37,174 bases of DNA, taken from Streptomyces lydicus (GTDB lineage Bacteria; Actinomycetota; Actinomycetes; Streptomycetales; Streptomycetaceae). The stretch lies in the NCBI RefSeq assembly GCF_000717345.1, contig NZ_JNZA01000056.1, forward strand, positions 1 to 37,174. Direction: 5' to 3'. Both the position numbers and the translations under genes were made by a program. The first letter of the stretch is position 1; every line of letters begins with the position of its first letter. Of this stretch, positions 16,863-24,263 are shown in pieces. The notes under the pieces were generated by a model. It had not been told where the DNA came from. It ran no database searches and was given only the letters and a program-made list of their open reading frames with translations.

Positions 16863-17179
16863 TCAGACAATACTGGTGCACTGGCCAAGTCACCGTGCAA
16901 TTGCCCTGGGGAGGTTCACCCGGCCTTGGTGGACTCTTCCGCTCGGGCTCGGGTGGTCGCGAGGCGGTAGGAGTCCGTGCCGGTCTCGATGATGGTGCCG
17001 CGATGGTCACGCCGGATCGCCGCGTACAGCTCGACCCTCGACATCGGCGGCATGACCAGCACCTTTCACCAGGAGCATCCCGATGCTGCCCTGGCAAGAG
17101 ACCCGGTGCCTCCCAAACTCATCAACACCACTCGTTCGTGATCCGGGGCGCCTCCCAAACTCATCGACAAGTGACGTCA
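16863..17179 (-). mobile_element. internally deleted IS21-family element
   Basis: The minus strand starts TGACGTCA, followed by two 22-base direct repeats, GTYGATGAGTTTGGGAGGCRCC (17147-17168 and 17105-17126), as expected for the multiple transposase sites at IS21 ends. A 45-codon frame follows (16916-17053), which joins an IstA-like start (SRVELYAAIRRDHR) to a tail resembling an IstB C-terminus (DSYRLATTRARAEES). The other end would be near 16863 (TGTCAGACA on the plus strand). The interior of both genes is missing, leaving a mini-element of about 320 bases. The family assignment rests on recalled motifs. Confidence 0.55.
16916..17053 (-). pseudogene. istA-istB fusion relic, 45 codons
   Basis: ATG 17053 begins MPPMSRVELYAAIRRDHRG, matching the first residues of IS21-type IstA transposases, and continues directly as TIIETGTDSYRLATTRARAE, like the last residues of the partner ATPase. 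The join is at the RRDHRG/GTII boundary. It cannot be functional as a transposase, but the frame is intact. Confidence 0.5.
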
Positions 17180-17205
17180 CTACTGCTCGATAAAGCCACC
17201 TGGCT

Positions 17206-17243
17206 GGCCGGCCCTCGTCGCAGGGTCCTACGGAGGGCCGGCC
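17206..17243. terminator. stem-loop with 11-bp perfect stem
   Basis: GGCCGGCCCTC (17206-17216) pairs with GAGGGCCGGCC (17233-17243) across a 16-base loop. It lies between the IS21 relic and the 3' end of the DUF4097 gene. A U-tract is absent, as is usual for Streptomyces terminators. Confidence 0.4.
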
Positions 17244-17377
17244 GGACGGAACACGTGTGATTCCTGCGGTAGGTGACCGGGAGTCAGGGCCCTCCGTCTG
17301 TGCGTCGTCTTCGGGTGTGTACCCGGGCATCGGGCCGGCGGGTGGTCGAGGGGGTGGCGGGCTGGGGTGTGCTGCTG

Positions 17378-18040
17378 TTAGAGGCTGCGGGCGGTGATGT
17401 CGCCGTGGGAGGTGGTGGCGCGGATGTCGAGTTCGGTGGTGCCGTCGTTCTTGAGGGCGTTGTTGATGCGGCCGTAGCTGGTGCCGGCGTCCAGGGTGGC
17501 CGAGACGCCTGCGGCGGCGCCGACGGTGATGTCGCCGGACTGGGTACGGAGCACGACGGTGCCGCCGGTGGCCTCGGTGATGCGGATGTCGCCCCTTGCG
17601 GTGCTGATCTCCGCGGGGCCGCCCAGCCGGCCGACCTCGACGTCGCCGTCGACCGCGGTGAGGCGGAGGTTCTTGGCCTCGTCGATCTTGATCTGGTGGT
17701 AGGCGCCTTCGAAGGCGACGTCGCCGAGGCGGCCGACGGTGCGCAGTTCGGTGCTGGCGGTCTTGGCCTCGATGCGGGAGCCGGCGGGCAGCTTGACCGT
17801 TACCTCGATGGCTCCGGAGGGGCCGAGGTACTGGTTCTTGGCCGAAGTCTCGATGTGCAGGACTCCGTCGGTGTATTCGACGGTGGTCTGCTCGGCTGCC
17901 TTCACGTCGCGGCTCTTCGAGGCGTTCGCAGGCAGGACCTCGATGGTGGTGTCGGCCCGGTCTGCGGCGATGAGCTGGATGCGTCCTGCGGGGATGGCCA
18001 GGACGGCGGAGATCGGGGTAGGGGTGTCGAACTTCTGCAT
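17378..18040 (-). CDS. DUF4097 family beta-strand repeat protein
   Basis: A 220-residue protein starting MQKFDTPTPISAVLAIPAGR. Repeated short strands of the type GDVEVGRLGG, GDIRITEATGG and GDITVGAAAG mark the DUF4097 right-handed beta-helix-like fold. There is no signal peptide, so it is probably cytosolic or membrane-peripheral. Such genes are regularly paired with HTH regulators in Streptomyces. An excellent AAGGAGAG site lies four bases before the ATG. It is divergent from the HTH/MarR-like regulator at 18304, with operator-like dyads between them. Confidence 0.8.
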   Translation of the reverse strand: MQKFDTPTPISAVLAIPAGRIQLIAADRADTTIEVLPANASKSRDVKAAEQTTVEYTDGVLHIETSAKNQYLGPSGAIEVTVKLPAGSRIEAKTASTELRTVGRLGDVAFEGAYHQIKIDEAKNLRLTAVDGDVEVGRLGGPAEISTARGDIRITEATGGTVVLRTQSGDITVGAAAGVSATLDAGTSYGRINNALKNDGTTELDIRATTSHGDITARSL

Positions 18041-18070
18041 CGTGCTCTCCTTGGGTACTTACGGCTCACT

Positions 18071-18118
18071 GTTTCCGAACAATGGAAACGCTACGTTGCT
18101 TTCTAGATCTAAGCAACG
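18071..18118. promoter_or_regulatory. two dyads in the divergent promoter region of DUF4097 and its regulator
   Basis: GTTTCC-N7-GGAAAC lies at 18071-18089 and CGTTGCTT-N9-AAGCAACG at 18094-18118, both perfect. Related half-sites (TTGCAACG, CGTTGCAA) recur at 18170-18210. The spacing suggests cooperative binding by the adjacent regulator. Confidence 0.55.
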
Positions 18119-18303
18119 ATGGCTTTGCGTAGAAGCAGAGTTAGTGCAGGTGAAGGCAGGGGAATCGTTGCAACGCTCTCTCGATTAACGCAATGATGGG
18201 ACAGTCGGCCGTTGCAATGCATTGAAGGTGAACGCTATGGTGGGGGCGTTGAGGAACACCGAGCAGCACCATGGAGCAGCCGTGGGGCATGAAGGGGGTC
18301 GTG

Positions 18304-19086
18304 ATGCCGGGAGGCAGGCTCACCCAGTCCGAACGCCAGCAGATCGCGCTGGGGCTGGCCGACAGCCTCCCCTACGCCGAGATCGCCCGACGCCTGGAGC
18401 GTCCGACCTCCACCATCACGCGTGAGGTCATGCGCAACGGCGGCCCCACCGCCTACCGCGCCGACCTGGCCCACCGCGCCACCCAGCAGCGCACCCACCG
18501 CCCCCGGCAAGCCGCGCCCCGGGGGTCGCAGGCGCTCCCGCAACCCTACGGACGCGACGCCGAGGCCGTGCGCGACTACCAGGAGATGCTCACCACCGTC
18601 TTCATGACGTCGGGCCTGCCCAAGATGATGGCCCGGGTGCTGGGCTGCCTCTACACCACCGACACCGGCCGCCTCACCGCCTCCGACCTCGCCCAGCGCC
18701 TCACGGTCAGCCCGGCGTCCATCTCCAAAGCGATCACGTTCCTCGAAAACCTGGACCTCGTCCGCCGGGAACGTGACGAGCGCCGCCGCGAGCGCTACGT
18801 CGTCGACGACGACCTCTGGTACCAGGCGATGATCCGCAGCGCCCGCGCCAACGATCAGTTCATCGAGGCCGCACGGCAGGGCGTCGGCATCCTCGGCCGC
18901 GGCACCCCGGCCGCCACCCGCCTGGAGAACGCCGCCCGCTTCCTCGACTTCGTCAGCGAAGGGCTCATCCGCGCCGCGGAGCAAGGTCGTGAGGTCCTCT
19001 ACACCAGAGACGAAACGGCCTCGGACGGCACCGCCAAGCCGAGTTCCGATGACGGACAGACCGCCGACCCGACAGCCGCACCATGA
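18304..19086 (+). CDS. two-HTH regulator: IS30-type HTH joined to a MarR/GbsR-like domain
   Basis: A 260-residue protein. Residues ~5-50 (LTQSERQQIALGLADSLPYA, EIARRLERPTSTITREV) form an HTH like that at the start of IS30 transposases. A linker follows, then a winged HTH of MarR/GbsR type at about 95-190 (TASDLAQRLTVSPASISKAI, TFLENLDLVRRERDERRRER). The C-terminal helices probably dimerise. The ATG at 18304 has GAAGGGGG five bases upstream; the ATG at 18271 lacks a site. It probably represses the divergent DUF4097 gene and itself through the palindromes between them. Confidence 0.8.
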   Translation: MPGGRLTQSERQQIALGLADSLPYAEIARRLERPTSTITREVMRNGGPTAYRADLAHRATQQRTHRPRQAAPRGSQALPQPYGRDAEAVRDYQEMLTTVFMTSGLPKMMARVLGCLYTTDTGRLTASDLAQRLTVSPASISKAITFLENLDLVRRERDERRRERYVVDDDLWYQAMIRSARANDQFIEAARQGVGILGRGTPAATRLENAARFLDFVSEGLIRAAEQGREVLYTRDETASDGTAKPSSDDGQTADPTAAP

Positions 19087-19097
19087 GATGAGGTGGC

Positions 19098-19440
19098 GTG
19101 ACGAAGACTCTGCGTGCTCGCCAGCGCGAGGCTGTGGACGCGGTGCTCCGCGCCCTCGAACTGCCTCCAAGAGCTCTTGTGCCCGAGCGGGGCTGCGGAC
19201 TCAGGTGAACATGGCCACCGGGTCCGGCAAGTCACTCGTGGCCGTGCGCAGCGCGAATGCCAGGCAGGTAGGCACCTGGGTCCAGCTCGGCGTCGAGCAG
19301 CGGGAGCGGCTGACCCGACTACGCGTGTCCGAGGGGTCCTCTCAGGCCGCGCCAGGCAGGCCATGGGCTGCTTTCCCGGCGGTGCTGGCCAGTTTCGCGG
19401 TCACCGGCGTCCTCGTCGTCCTCGCGGCGCTGAGCCCGGT
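19098..19440 (+). pseudogene. broken N-terminal copy of the terminal helicase
   Basis: GTG 19098 begins MTKTLRARQREAVDAVLRAL and ELPPRALVPERG, about 75-80% identical at DNA level to the start of the intact helicase at 1008. A one-base loss relative to that gene shifts the frame just after VPERG. The next frame continues RTQVNMATGSGKSLVAVRSA, including Walker A. It then jumps to GTWVQLGVEQRERLTRL, which resembles a helicase-associated domain, so the RecA core has been deleted. The matching C-terminal end is at 20546-20606. Confidence 0.7.
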
Positions 19441-19466
19441 CGGACGGTTCCGCGTTCTGGGTGAGG

Positions 19467-20234
19467 TCAGCGTACGTACGGGGTGGTGGTGGCCAGCGGA
19501 ACGAACCCGAGGCGTCGCAGGATCGGACGGCTCTGGTCGGACGCGTCGACCTGGAGGTAGCGGTAGCCGTGTTCGGCTGCGATGCGGGTGCGGAAGGCGA
19601 CCAAGGCCCGGTAGACGCCCCGGCCGCGCCACTCCGGCACTGTGCCCCCGCCCCACAGGCTCGCGAAGGACGTACCCGGGTGCAGCTCCATCCGTGCGGC
19701 GCTCACCGGCACGTCACCGGCCATGGCGACGACCGCGGGAGGTAAGCCTGCGGCCAACTGGTCGAGCAACAGCTGCCGGTGGTACGGCCGCGCTTCGCCG
19801 AACGCCCGCTCCTGCGCGGCCACCGCGAGCTCGACCCCGCCAGCATCGGTCACCGGGAGCAGGCGAACACCCTCGGGCAGTTCGATGCTCGTGGGCAGGT
19901 CTTTGATGTCGGCGACCATCAGCGTCTCCTCGGGCTCGGGTACGAAACCCGCTGCCCGCAGCCGTCCGGGTAGGTCGGCCGGCCGGTCGTGCCCGTACAG
20001 CTTCCACTCGAAGCCGCGCCCGAGTGAGGTGAAGTACTCCACCTGTTCCGCTACCGCGGCGTCTGCAGTGGCTTCGTCCAGGTCCGACCAGACGATTCCG
20101 TTCCAGCCGTCAGCGTCTGCGCCGACATGGCGTACGACGCCGCCCACCCGCTCCACCCGGGCTCCGGGCCCATCGGCCCGGATGCCCTGTCGCATCTCGC
20201 GGTCGAAGACCGCCAGCACTGTGTCCTGATCCAT
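19467..20234 (-). CDS. GNAT family N-acetyltransferase (two-lobed)
   Basis: A 255-residue protein starting MDQDTVLAVFDREMRQGIRA. The C-terminal GNAT fold carries motif A WGGGTVPEWRGRGVYRALVA and the final GYRYLQVDASDQSRPILRRL, GFVPLATTTPY. The N-terminal half contains FTSLGRGFEWKLYGHDRPAD, typical of a family of Streptomyces double-lobe GNAT proteins. GGAG precedes the ATG by seven bases. It lies inside the remains of the second helicase gene, on the opposite strand, and looks intact while its surroundings are decayed, which points to insertion. Confidence 0.8.
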   Translation of the reverse strand: MDQDTVLAVFDREMRQGIRADGPGARVERVGGVVRHVGADADGWNGIVWSDLDEATADAAVAEQVEYFTSLGRGFEWKLYGHDRPADLPGRLRAAGFVPEPEETLMVADIKDLPTSIELPEGVRLLPVTDAGGVELAVAAQERAFGEARPYHRQLLLDQLAAGLPPAVVAMAGDVPVSAARMELHPGTSFASLWGGGTVPEWRGRGVYRALVAFRTRIAAEHGYRYLQVDASDQSRPILRRLGFVPLATTTPYVR

Positions 20235-20296
20235 CCGCTCACTCCAGCATCACCAGGCGCAAGAGGCAACGAAAAATGAGCGGACCGGGCCGGCCC

Positions 20297-20400
20297 CTAC
20301 CCGAAGCGGGCCCAAGCCACGGCCTCGCGGTAGCCGCCCTTGGCCTGCGCGGACTTGAGGCGACGACGGCAAGAGTGCGCACAACGCCGACGCCATCACC
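20297..20400 (-). pseudogene. short C-terminal coding relic
   Basis: The minus strand reads RRLKSAQAKGGYREAVAWAR and FG, then TAG at 20297-20299. It looks like the end of a protein but no upstream part could be joined to it. It may belong to the insertion that split the helicase. Confidence 0.25.
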
Positions 20401-20431
20401 GCGGTAAGTCCGCTAAGGACTGTCCAGCAGG

Positions 20432-20545
20432 TCACGAACGAAGCCAGAGCCGAATGGCTGCAACGGTCACGGTGCCGTGGAAAATGTACGCCCTCTTGTC
20501 GAAGCGGGTGGCCACGGCACGGAAGCCCTTGAGCGCATTGATCAG
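20432..20545 (-). pseudogene. IS5-family transposase C-terminal fragment
   Basis: The minus strand reads LINALKGFRAVATRFDKRAY and IFHGTVTVAAIRLWLRS followed by TGA at 20432. This closely matches the C-terminus of Streptomyces IS5-type transposases (RAVATRYDKRGY...). The adjacent GGACTGTCCAGCAGGTC could be the insertion-sequence end. Everything upstream in the transposase is gone: the coding frame meets helicase-derived sequence at about 20546. Confidence 0.7.
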
Positions 20546-20606
20546 TTCACCGCGGACGGGGCGCCGGAAGCTGGCGAATCTGGGGCTGGAGTGGGCGGCG
20601 AGCTGA
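20546..20606 (+). pseudogene. C-terminal end of the broken second helicase
   Basis: The plus strand reads GRRKLANLGLEWAAS and a stop, the typical ending of Streptomyces helicase-associated domains (…LA.LGL.WA). It has the same orientation as the N-terminal relic at 19098, with the GNAT gene and IS5 fragment between. The match is short. Confidence 0.5.
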
Positions 20607-20684
20607 CGTGGTCGTGCGGGGTGGTCCGGCCGAGGCGCGGCCGTGGGCAGTGGTCGTGCCGGCTGTCCACGGCCGCGTGCCGGG

Positions 20685-21107
20685 TCAGCGGACGTGCACC
20701 GTCACCACGTCGGAGGCGTGCAGGCGCACGGGATTGTGGTCGTGCCGGCTGGTCAGGCCGTACAGCACCGCCCGGAATTTCAGGTCGCCGCGGCGCGCGG
20801 AGGTGCCGTGTGCGGTGACCCGCGCGTCGCCCTCGACCGCGGCGCTGCAGCTCTCCTGGTGCCACCCTTGGCCGAAGCCGCTCTCCTCCAGGCACAGCTG
20901 ATGCAGGTAGCCGGCGCTGTCATCGTCGCCCTGTGCCTTGACCGTGATGGTCTTGCCGACCTGCACCGTGCGCGGCGCCGTGATGTCCACACCACCCTTG
21001 GCGAACGCCGGCCCGGCGGCCAGAGCCACCGAGGCCACACCCAGCGCACCGATCACCGCCGCACGGCCGCCCCGGCTCTTCATCCCGGACTTCTTCGTCC
21101 TGGTCAT
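20685..21107 (-). CDS. secreted protein of about 110 mature residues
   Basis: A 140-residue precursor starting MTRTKKSGMKSRGGRAAVIG. A Sec signal peptide ends at AGPAFA-KG (about residue 36). The mature part (VDITAPRTVQVGKTITVKAQ, GDDDSAGYLHQLCLEESGFG) has a beta-sandwich-like pattern with two cysteines that could pair (QLCLEES, QESCSAA). GGGAGGGGAAG precedes the ATG. Proteins of this kind are common in Streptomyces; the function is unknown. Confidence 0.7.
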   Translation of the reverse strand: MTRTKKSGMKSRGGRAAVIGALGVASVALAAGPAFAKGGVDITAPRTVQVGKTITVKAQGDDDSAGYLHQLCLEESGFGQGWHQESCSAAVEGDARVTAHGTSARRGDLKFRAVLYGLTSRHDHNPVRLHASDVVTVHVR

Positions 21108-21439
21108 GGACTTCCCCTCCCGTAGATCTCCCCACCTGGCGAGACCCACCCTTCGCAAAGGCGCCCGGTGCGCCTGGCTGACCCTCAAGAGGAGCCGGAC
21201 ACCTCGCTCGTTGCCCCGCACCCGGCGCCGTTACCAATTCACGACATAACCCGCTAACCAGGGCATGATGACCTACGCTGCCGACGACACCGCTGCGGGC
21301 CCCGGCGGCAAGACCCCTTCGAACTCCTCGGAGCCGCCTCGACGACCTGAGGGAAGCCGCTCTGCTCCCCGAGCAGCGCACCACGCTCCGCGAACTCGGC
21401 ATCGAAGGGGCCTCACAGGGGCGTATCCGGTTGCCTCCT
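21108..21439. other. 332-base gap, nothing recognised
   Basis: It contains the upstream region of the secreted-protein gene. Several short plus-strand frames are arginine/proline-rich. Nothing could be supported. Confidence 0.3.
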
Positions 21440-21682
21440 TCACTCGCCACGGGCCAACAAGGTGAATCCCACCAACGCGACCAGCACCGTCACGACCACG
21501 ACGACGGCCACGCCGCCACAGATCACGGCGATCGCAGCACATCCGAAACGAGCCACCCGCCGCGAACGCCTCAGCTCCGCCTCATAAGCACGCTCATCCC
21601 ACCCCTCCGGCCCAGCCAACACCCACCGCCCCGGTCCACCCCAACCACTCCCCCACATCCAACCCCGACCGCGATTCCCCAC
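21440..21682 (-). CDS. small single-pass membrane protein
   Basis: An 80-residue protein from GTG 21682 (GGTGAG six bases upstream). A tryptophan/glycine-rich start is followed by GWDERAYEAELRRSRRVARF and one strongly hydrophobic segment (CAAIAVICGGVAVVVVVTVL, VALVGFTLLARGE), giving a cytoplasmic N-terminus and a membrane tail. No family was recognised. The start is uncertain: an ATG at 21658 is possible. Confidence 0.45.
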   Translation of the reverse strand: MGNRGRGWMWGSGWGGPGRWVLAGPEGWDERAYEAELRRSRRVARFGCAAIAVICGGVAVVVVVTVLVALVGFTLLARGE

Positions 21683-21776
21683 AAAGGACTCACCCCACGT
21701 CAGCACGAGAAGCAGTCAGCACGGACCCCTTTGCGGCATCTGGCACGAACCAGCCTTCGATCAGGGGCACAGCGCC

Positions 21777-21979
21777 ATGTCCGACGAGCAGTGGTGGGCC
21801 GCCAACGAACCGCTCCTGGCCAAGGGCTTCGATCCCGACCGATTTCCCCTCGCGGCCCGGGTCGGGAGCGCCGCGGGGCAGCTCACCAAGGCATGTACAG
21901 CCCCGAACACGCCTTCACCTTCGGACTGCAACGCATCCTGGACGGCCTCACCCACCTCATGAGCCGACCGCCCCGTTGA
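21777..21979 (+). pseudogene. TetR-regulator C-terminal relic
   Basis: The frame MSDEQWWAANEPLLAKGFDP, DRFPLAARVGSAAGQLTKA, followed after a shift by MYSPEHAFTFGLQRILDGLT, HLMSRPPR, reproduces the C-terminal ligand-domain ending of a common Streptomyces TetR subfamily (RFPLAARVG.A.G......P..AF.FGLQRILDGL). The HTH half is absent. One frameshift near 21890 separates the two pieces. Confidence 0.55.
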
Positions 21980-22067
21980 CAACCCACACGCCATTTCGGC
22001 CGCGCGGAGGTGGCGTCCTGCGTCACCTTTCGCACGCCCCACGGGTGCGGGCTTCCGGGCCCGCGCG

Positions 22068-22871
22068 CTACTGCCAGGTCGCGGTGTCGGGGTCGATGCT
22101 GTGGGCGCGCGCGCTGGCGTCGATGAGGCGGCGGAACCATGCGGCAAGGCCGGCGCGGATGCCGTCGTAGTGGGCGGCGAATCCCGGATCGGCCTCGTAC
22201 ATCCGGCCCAGACAGACCTGCATCTGCCTGGTGAGGGGAAAGTACGAGGCGAACACTTCGCGGTGCCGCTCGACGAGTTGATTCGCCTCCGGGCTACCGG
22301 GGGTGACGCCGGCGTCCATCGCCTCCCCCAGGGCCTGGTCGAAGCCGGCGACGTCCTCGGCGACGGCCTGCCATTCCTCCGGACCGCGAGAGGCTGAGCG
22401 TTCGGCGTACTGCTGCCATTGCGTCGTGTCTCCGTAGAGCTCGCGCGCCTGGGCGAACCACTCCGGATTCCACCGGGGGCCGAAGATCGCGGCCTGCTGC
22501 TCGATGGTCAGCAGCAGGCCGCGCTCGTGGGCGTCGATCATCCGATCCAGTCCGGCGCTGAGCTGCTGGAGGCGGTCGATCCGTTCAGCAATCTGGGTGC
22601 GCTGCGCGCGCAATGCGCCGGGCACGTCTGTGCTCGAGTCGTCCAAGACGGCCCGAATCCTGTCCAGGCCGAGACCGATCTCACGGTAGATCACGATGCG
22701 GTGCAGGCGTTCCAGATCACCAGCGGTGTAGAGCCGGTATCCGGCGGCCGTGCGCAGCGACGGTCGTGCCAGACCTATCTCGTCCCAGTGGTGCAGCGTG
22801 CGGACGGTCACGTCCAGACGCGTCGAGGCTTGACCGACGGTCAGGCCATCGGTGTCAGTGGCATCAGGCAT
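22068..22871 (-). CDS. MerR family regulator with TipAS-like antibiotic-recognition domain
   Basis: A 267-residue regulator. The MerR HTH occupies about 7-75: LTVGQASTRLDVTVRTLHHW, DEIGLARPSLRTAAGYRLYT. A dimerisation helix follows. The C-terminal TipAS domain (WNPEWFAQARELYGDTTQWQ, PLTRQMQVCLGRMYEADPGF, AAHYDGIRAGLAAWFRRLID) is known in TipA-type proteins for binding thiopeptides. The start overlaps the VOC gene stop by eight bases (ATGCCTGA), so the two are translationally coupled. A MerR-type operator upstream of that gene suggests autoregulation by promoter distortion. Confidence 0.85.
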   Translation of the reverse strand: MPDATDTDGLTVGQASTRLDVTVRTLHHWDEIGLARPSLRTAAGYRLYTAGDLERLHRIVIYREIGLGLDRIRAVLDDSSTDVPGALRAQRTQIAERIDRLQQLSAGLDRMIDAHERGLLLTIEQQAAIFGPRWNPEWFAQARELYGDTTQWQQYAERSASRGPEEWQAVAEDVAGFDQALGEAMDAGVTPGSPEANQLVERHREVFASYFPLTRQMQVCLGRMYEADPGFAAHYDGIRAGLAAWFRRLIDASARAHSIDPDTATWQ

Positions 22872-23400
22872 GCTCCTCATTGTCGCCGCGGCCGAGGTCC
22901 GGTGGGGTGATCCCGATGGCTGCAAGGTTGCGCGCCTCCTGGCTGGCCGGGTCAAAGGGCTTCGCCGCAGTGAAGACGATCCGTGCGTTCTCGGGGGTGA
23001 TCACCTCCACGTCGCGGGTGTTCCAGGGAGTGTCCCGTGGGCCGTCGACCGAGTTCGGGCGCACCGCGCGGCATGCCTCGACGAGGGAATCGACCTGGCT
23101 GAGCACGCACGAGAAACTGAAGCTCATCGCCGGTGCCTGCTCCGGGACGCTCTCCGCCGTGACGAGGAGGACGTCCTGGAACGCCCACCGGCGCAGATGC
23201 ACAAGCTGGCCGGGGATGCTGAACAGATCGAAGAACCCGAGGCCACGAGTCCAGAAGTCCACCGACGCCGCCAGATCGCTGGTGGGGATCGTCACGAACG
23301 CGGGCATTCCATAGATGCCACGGAACGGCTCCGGCGGAGTCGCGTCCGGGCCGGGAGTGGGCACGGGGCTTATCTCGAACGCGTTGTAGTAGTCGCTCAT
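22864..23400 (-). CDS. VOC family protein (glyoxalase/bleomycin-resistance fold)
   Basis: A 178-residue protein starting MSDYYNAFEISPVPTPGPDA. The VOC core contains MPAFVTIPTSDLAASVDFWT, RGLGFFDLFSIPGQLVHLRR, SFSFSCVLSQVDSLVEACRA and a late DVEVITPENARIVFTA with the metal- or ligand-binding Glu. Such proteins bind or convert small molecules, including antibiotics. The transcript may be leaderless: the predicted -10 lies only seven bases before the ATG. It is the first gene of an operon with the TipA-like MerR gene. Confidence 0.8.
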   Translation of the reverse strand: MSDYYNAFEISPVPTPGPDATPPEPFRGIYGMPAFVTIPTSDLAASVDFWTRGLGFFDLFSIPGQLVHLRRWAFQDVLLVTAESVPEQAPAMSFSFSCVLSQVDSLVEACRAVRPNSVDGPRDTPWNTRDVEVITPENARIVFTAAKPFDPASQEARNLAAIGITPPDLGRGDNEEHA

Positions 23401-23409
23401 GCACCCCAG

Positions 23410-23438
23410 TTGACAGCCTCACGCAACGTGAGGGTCAA
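23410..23438 (-). promoter_or_regulatory. MerR-type promoter/operator of the VOC-merR operon
   Basis: The inverted repeat CCTCACG-CAA-CGTGAGG (23417-23433) is the typical TipA/MerR-family operator. On the minus strand it lies between -35 TTGACC and -10 TCAACT with a 19-base spacer, the abnormal length that MerR regulators correct by DNA twisting. Confidence 0.75.
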
Positions 23439-23604
23439 GTCGGTTTGGTCGGGCAGGGACTTCTGCCCGGCCGCCCTCGCGCACGCCGGCTCAGCAGCTG
23501 GGTGTCTGCTGGGCGTCCGGGTGTCGGCTCCTGCCCGAACTCCCCCACCGACGAGGTGTGTTCGGGCGTTCGTCGGCGCTGCGGGGCCTGTGGTCCGGAT
23601 CGAT

Positions 23605-23652
23605 CAGGAATCGAGAAGCGCGGTTCAGGGGGCCGCCTCTAGCCTGCGCGTC
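23605..23652 (+). promoter_or_regulatory. promoter with motif CAGGAATCGAGAAGC, 33 bases before a VOC start
   Basis: CAGGAATCGAGAAGC (23605-23619) ends 33 bases before the ATG, and CTAGCCTG then GTC precede the ATG. The same arrangement occurs at 24743-24790. The TAGCCT at 23639-23644 would be a -10 element giving an almost leaderless message. Confidence 0.6.
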
Positions 23653-24063
23653 ATGGACATCACCATTCACACGAGTTCTCTCCCGCACGACGACCCGGAT
23701 GCGTCGCTCGCCTTCTACCGCGACGTCCTCGGCTTCGAGGTCCGCAGCGACGTCGGGCAGGGCAGGATGCGCTGGATCACGGTCGGCCCGGCCGGCCGGC
23801 CCGACACGTCGATCCTTCTGGCGCCGCCGGCTGCCGACCCGGGAGTCACCGACGACGAGCGCCGCACCATCACCGAGATGATGGCCAAGGGCACCTACGG
23901 CTGGATCCTGCTGGCCACCCCGGACCTCGACGCCACGTTCGAGAAGGTGCAGGCCGGCGATACCGAGGTCGTGCAGGAGCCGACCGAGCAGCCGTACGGC
24001 ATCCGCGACTGCGCCTTTCGCGACCCGGCGGGCAACTTGGTCCGCATCCAGGAGCTTCGCTGA
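23653..24063 (+). CDS. VOC family protein
   Basis: A 136-residue protein starting MDITIHTSSLPHDDPDASLA. It shows the VOC half-repeats (FYRDVLGFEVRSDVGQGRMR, LLATPDLDATFEKVQAGDTE) and the conserved end YGIRDCAFRDPAGNLVRIQE with the final metal-type Glu. It resembles the glyoxalase/dioxygenase superfamily proteins that Streptomyces carries in many copies; the substrate is unknown. No Shine-Dalgarno sequence is seen, fitting a leaderless message. The AraC-type regulator follows on the same strand after 200 bases. Confidence 0.85.
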   Translation: MDITIHTSSLPHDDPDASLAFYRDVLGFEVRSDVGQGRMRWITVGPAGRPDTSILLAPPAADPGVTDDERRTITEMMAKGTYGWILLATPDLDATFEKVQAGDTEVVQEPTEQPYGIRDCAFRDPAGNLVRIQELR

Positions 24064-24263
24064 GCGGTGCGGGCGGTGCGGGCGGTGCGGTGCGGTGCGG
24101 TATCGAAATGCGGTTTCGGTGCGGCCCTGTGGGTCGGCTCGCGACCGCCTGCACGGGACGCGGCGGCGCACCGGCCCTGGTGGTGCCTGCCTCGGCCGGC
24201 CCGCCCGGGCGTTCGGGGATGTCGAGGGAAGAGGAAAAGGGAAGAGGGAAAGGGGAGGTTTTC

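Noticed and set aside
17273..18106. 277-codon plus-strand frame over the DUF4097 gene
   Set aside because: The glycine/aspartate-rich product is the complement of the beta-repeat gene; no start signal of its own.
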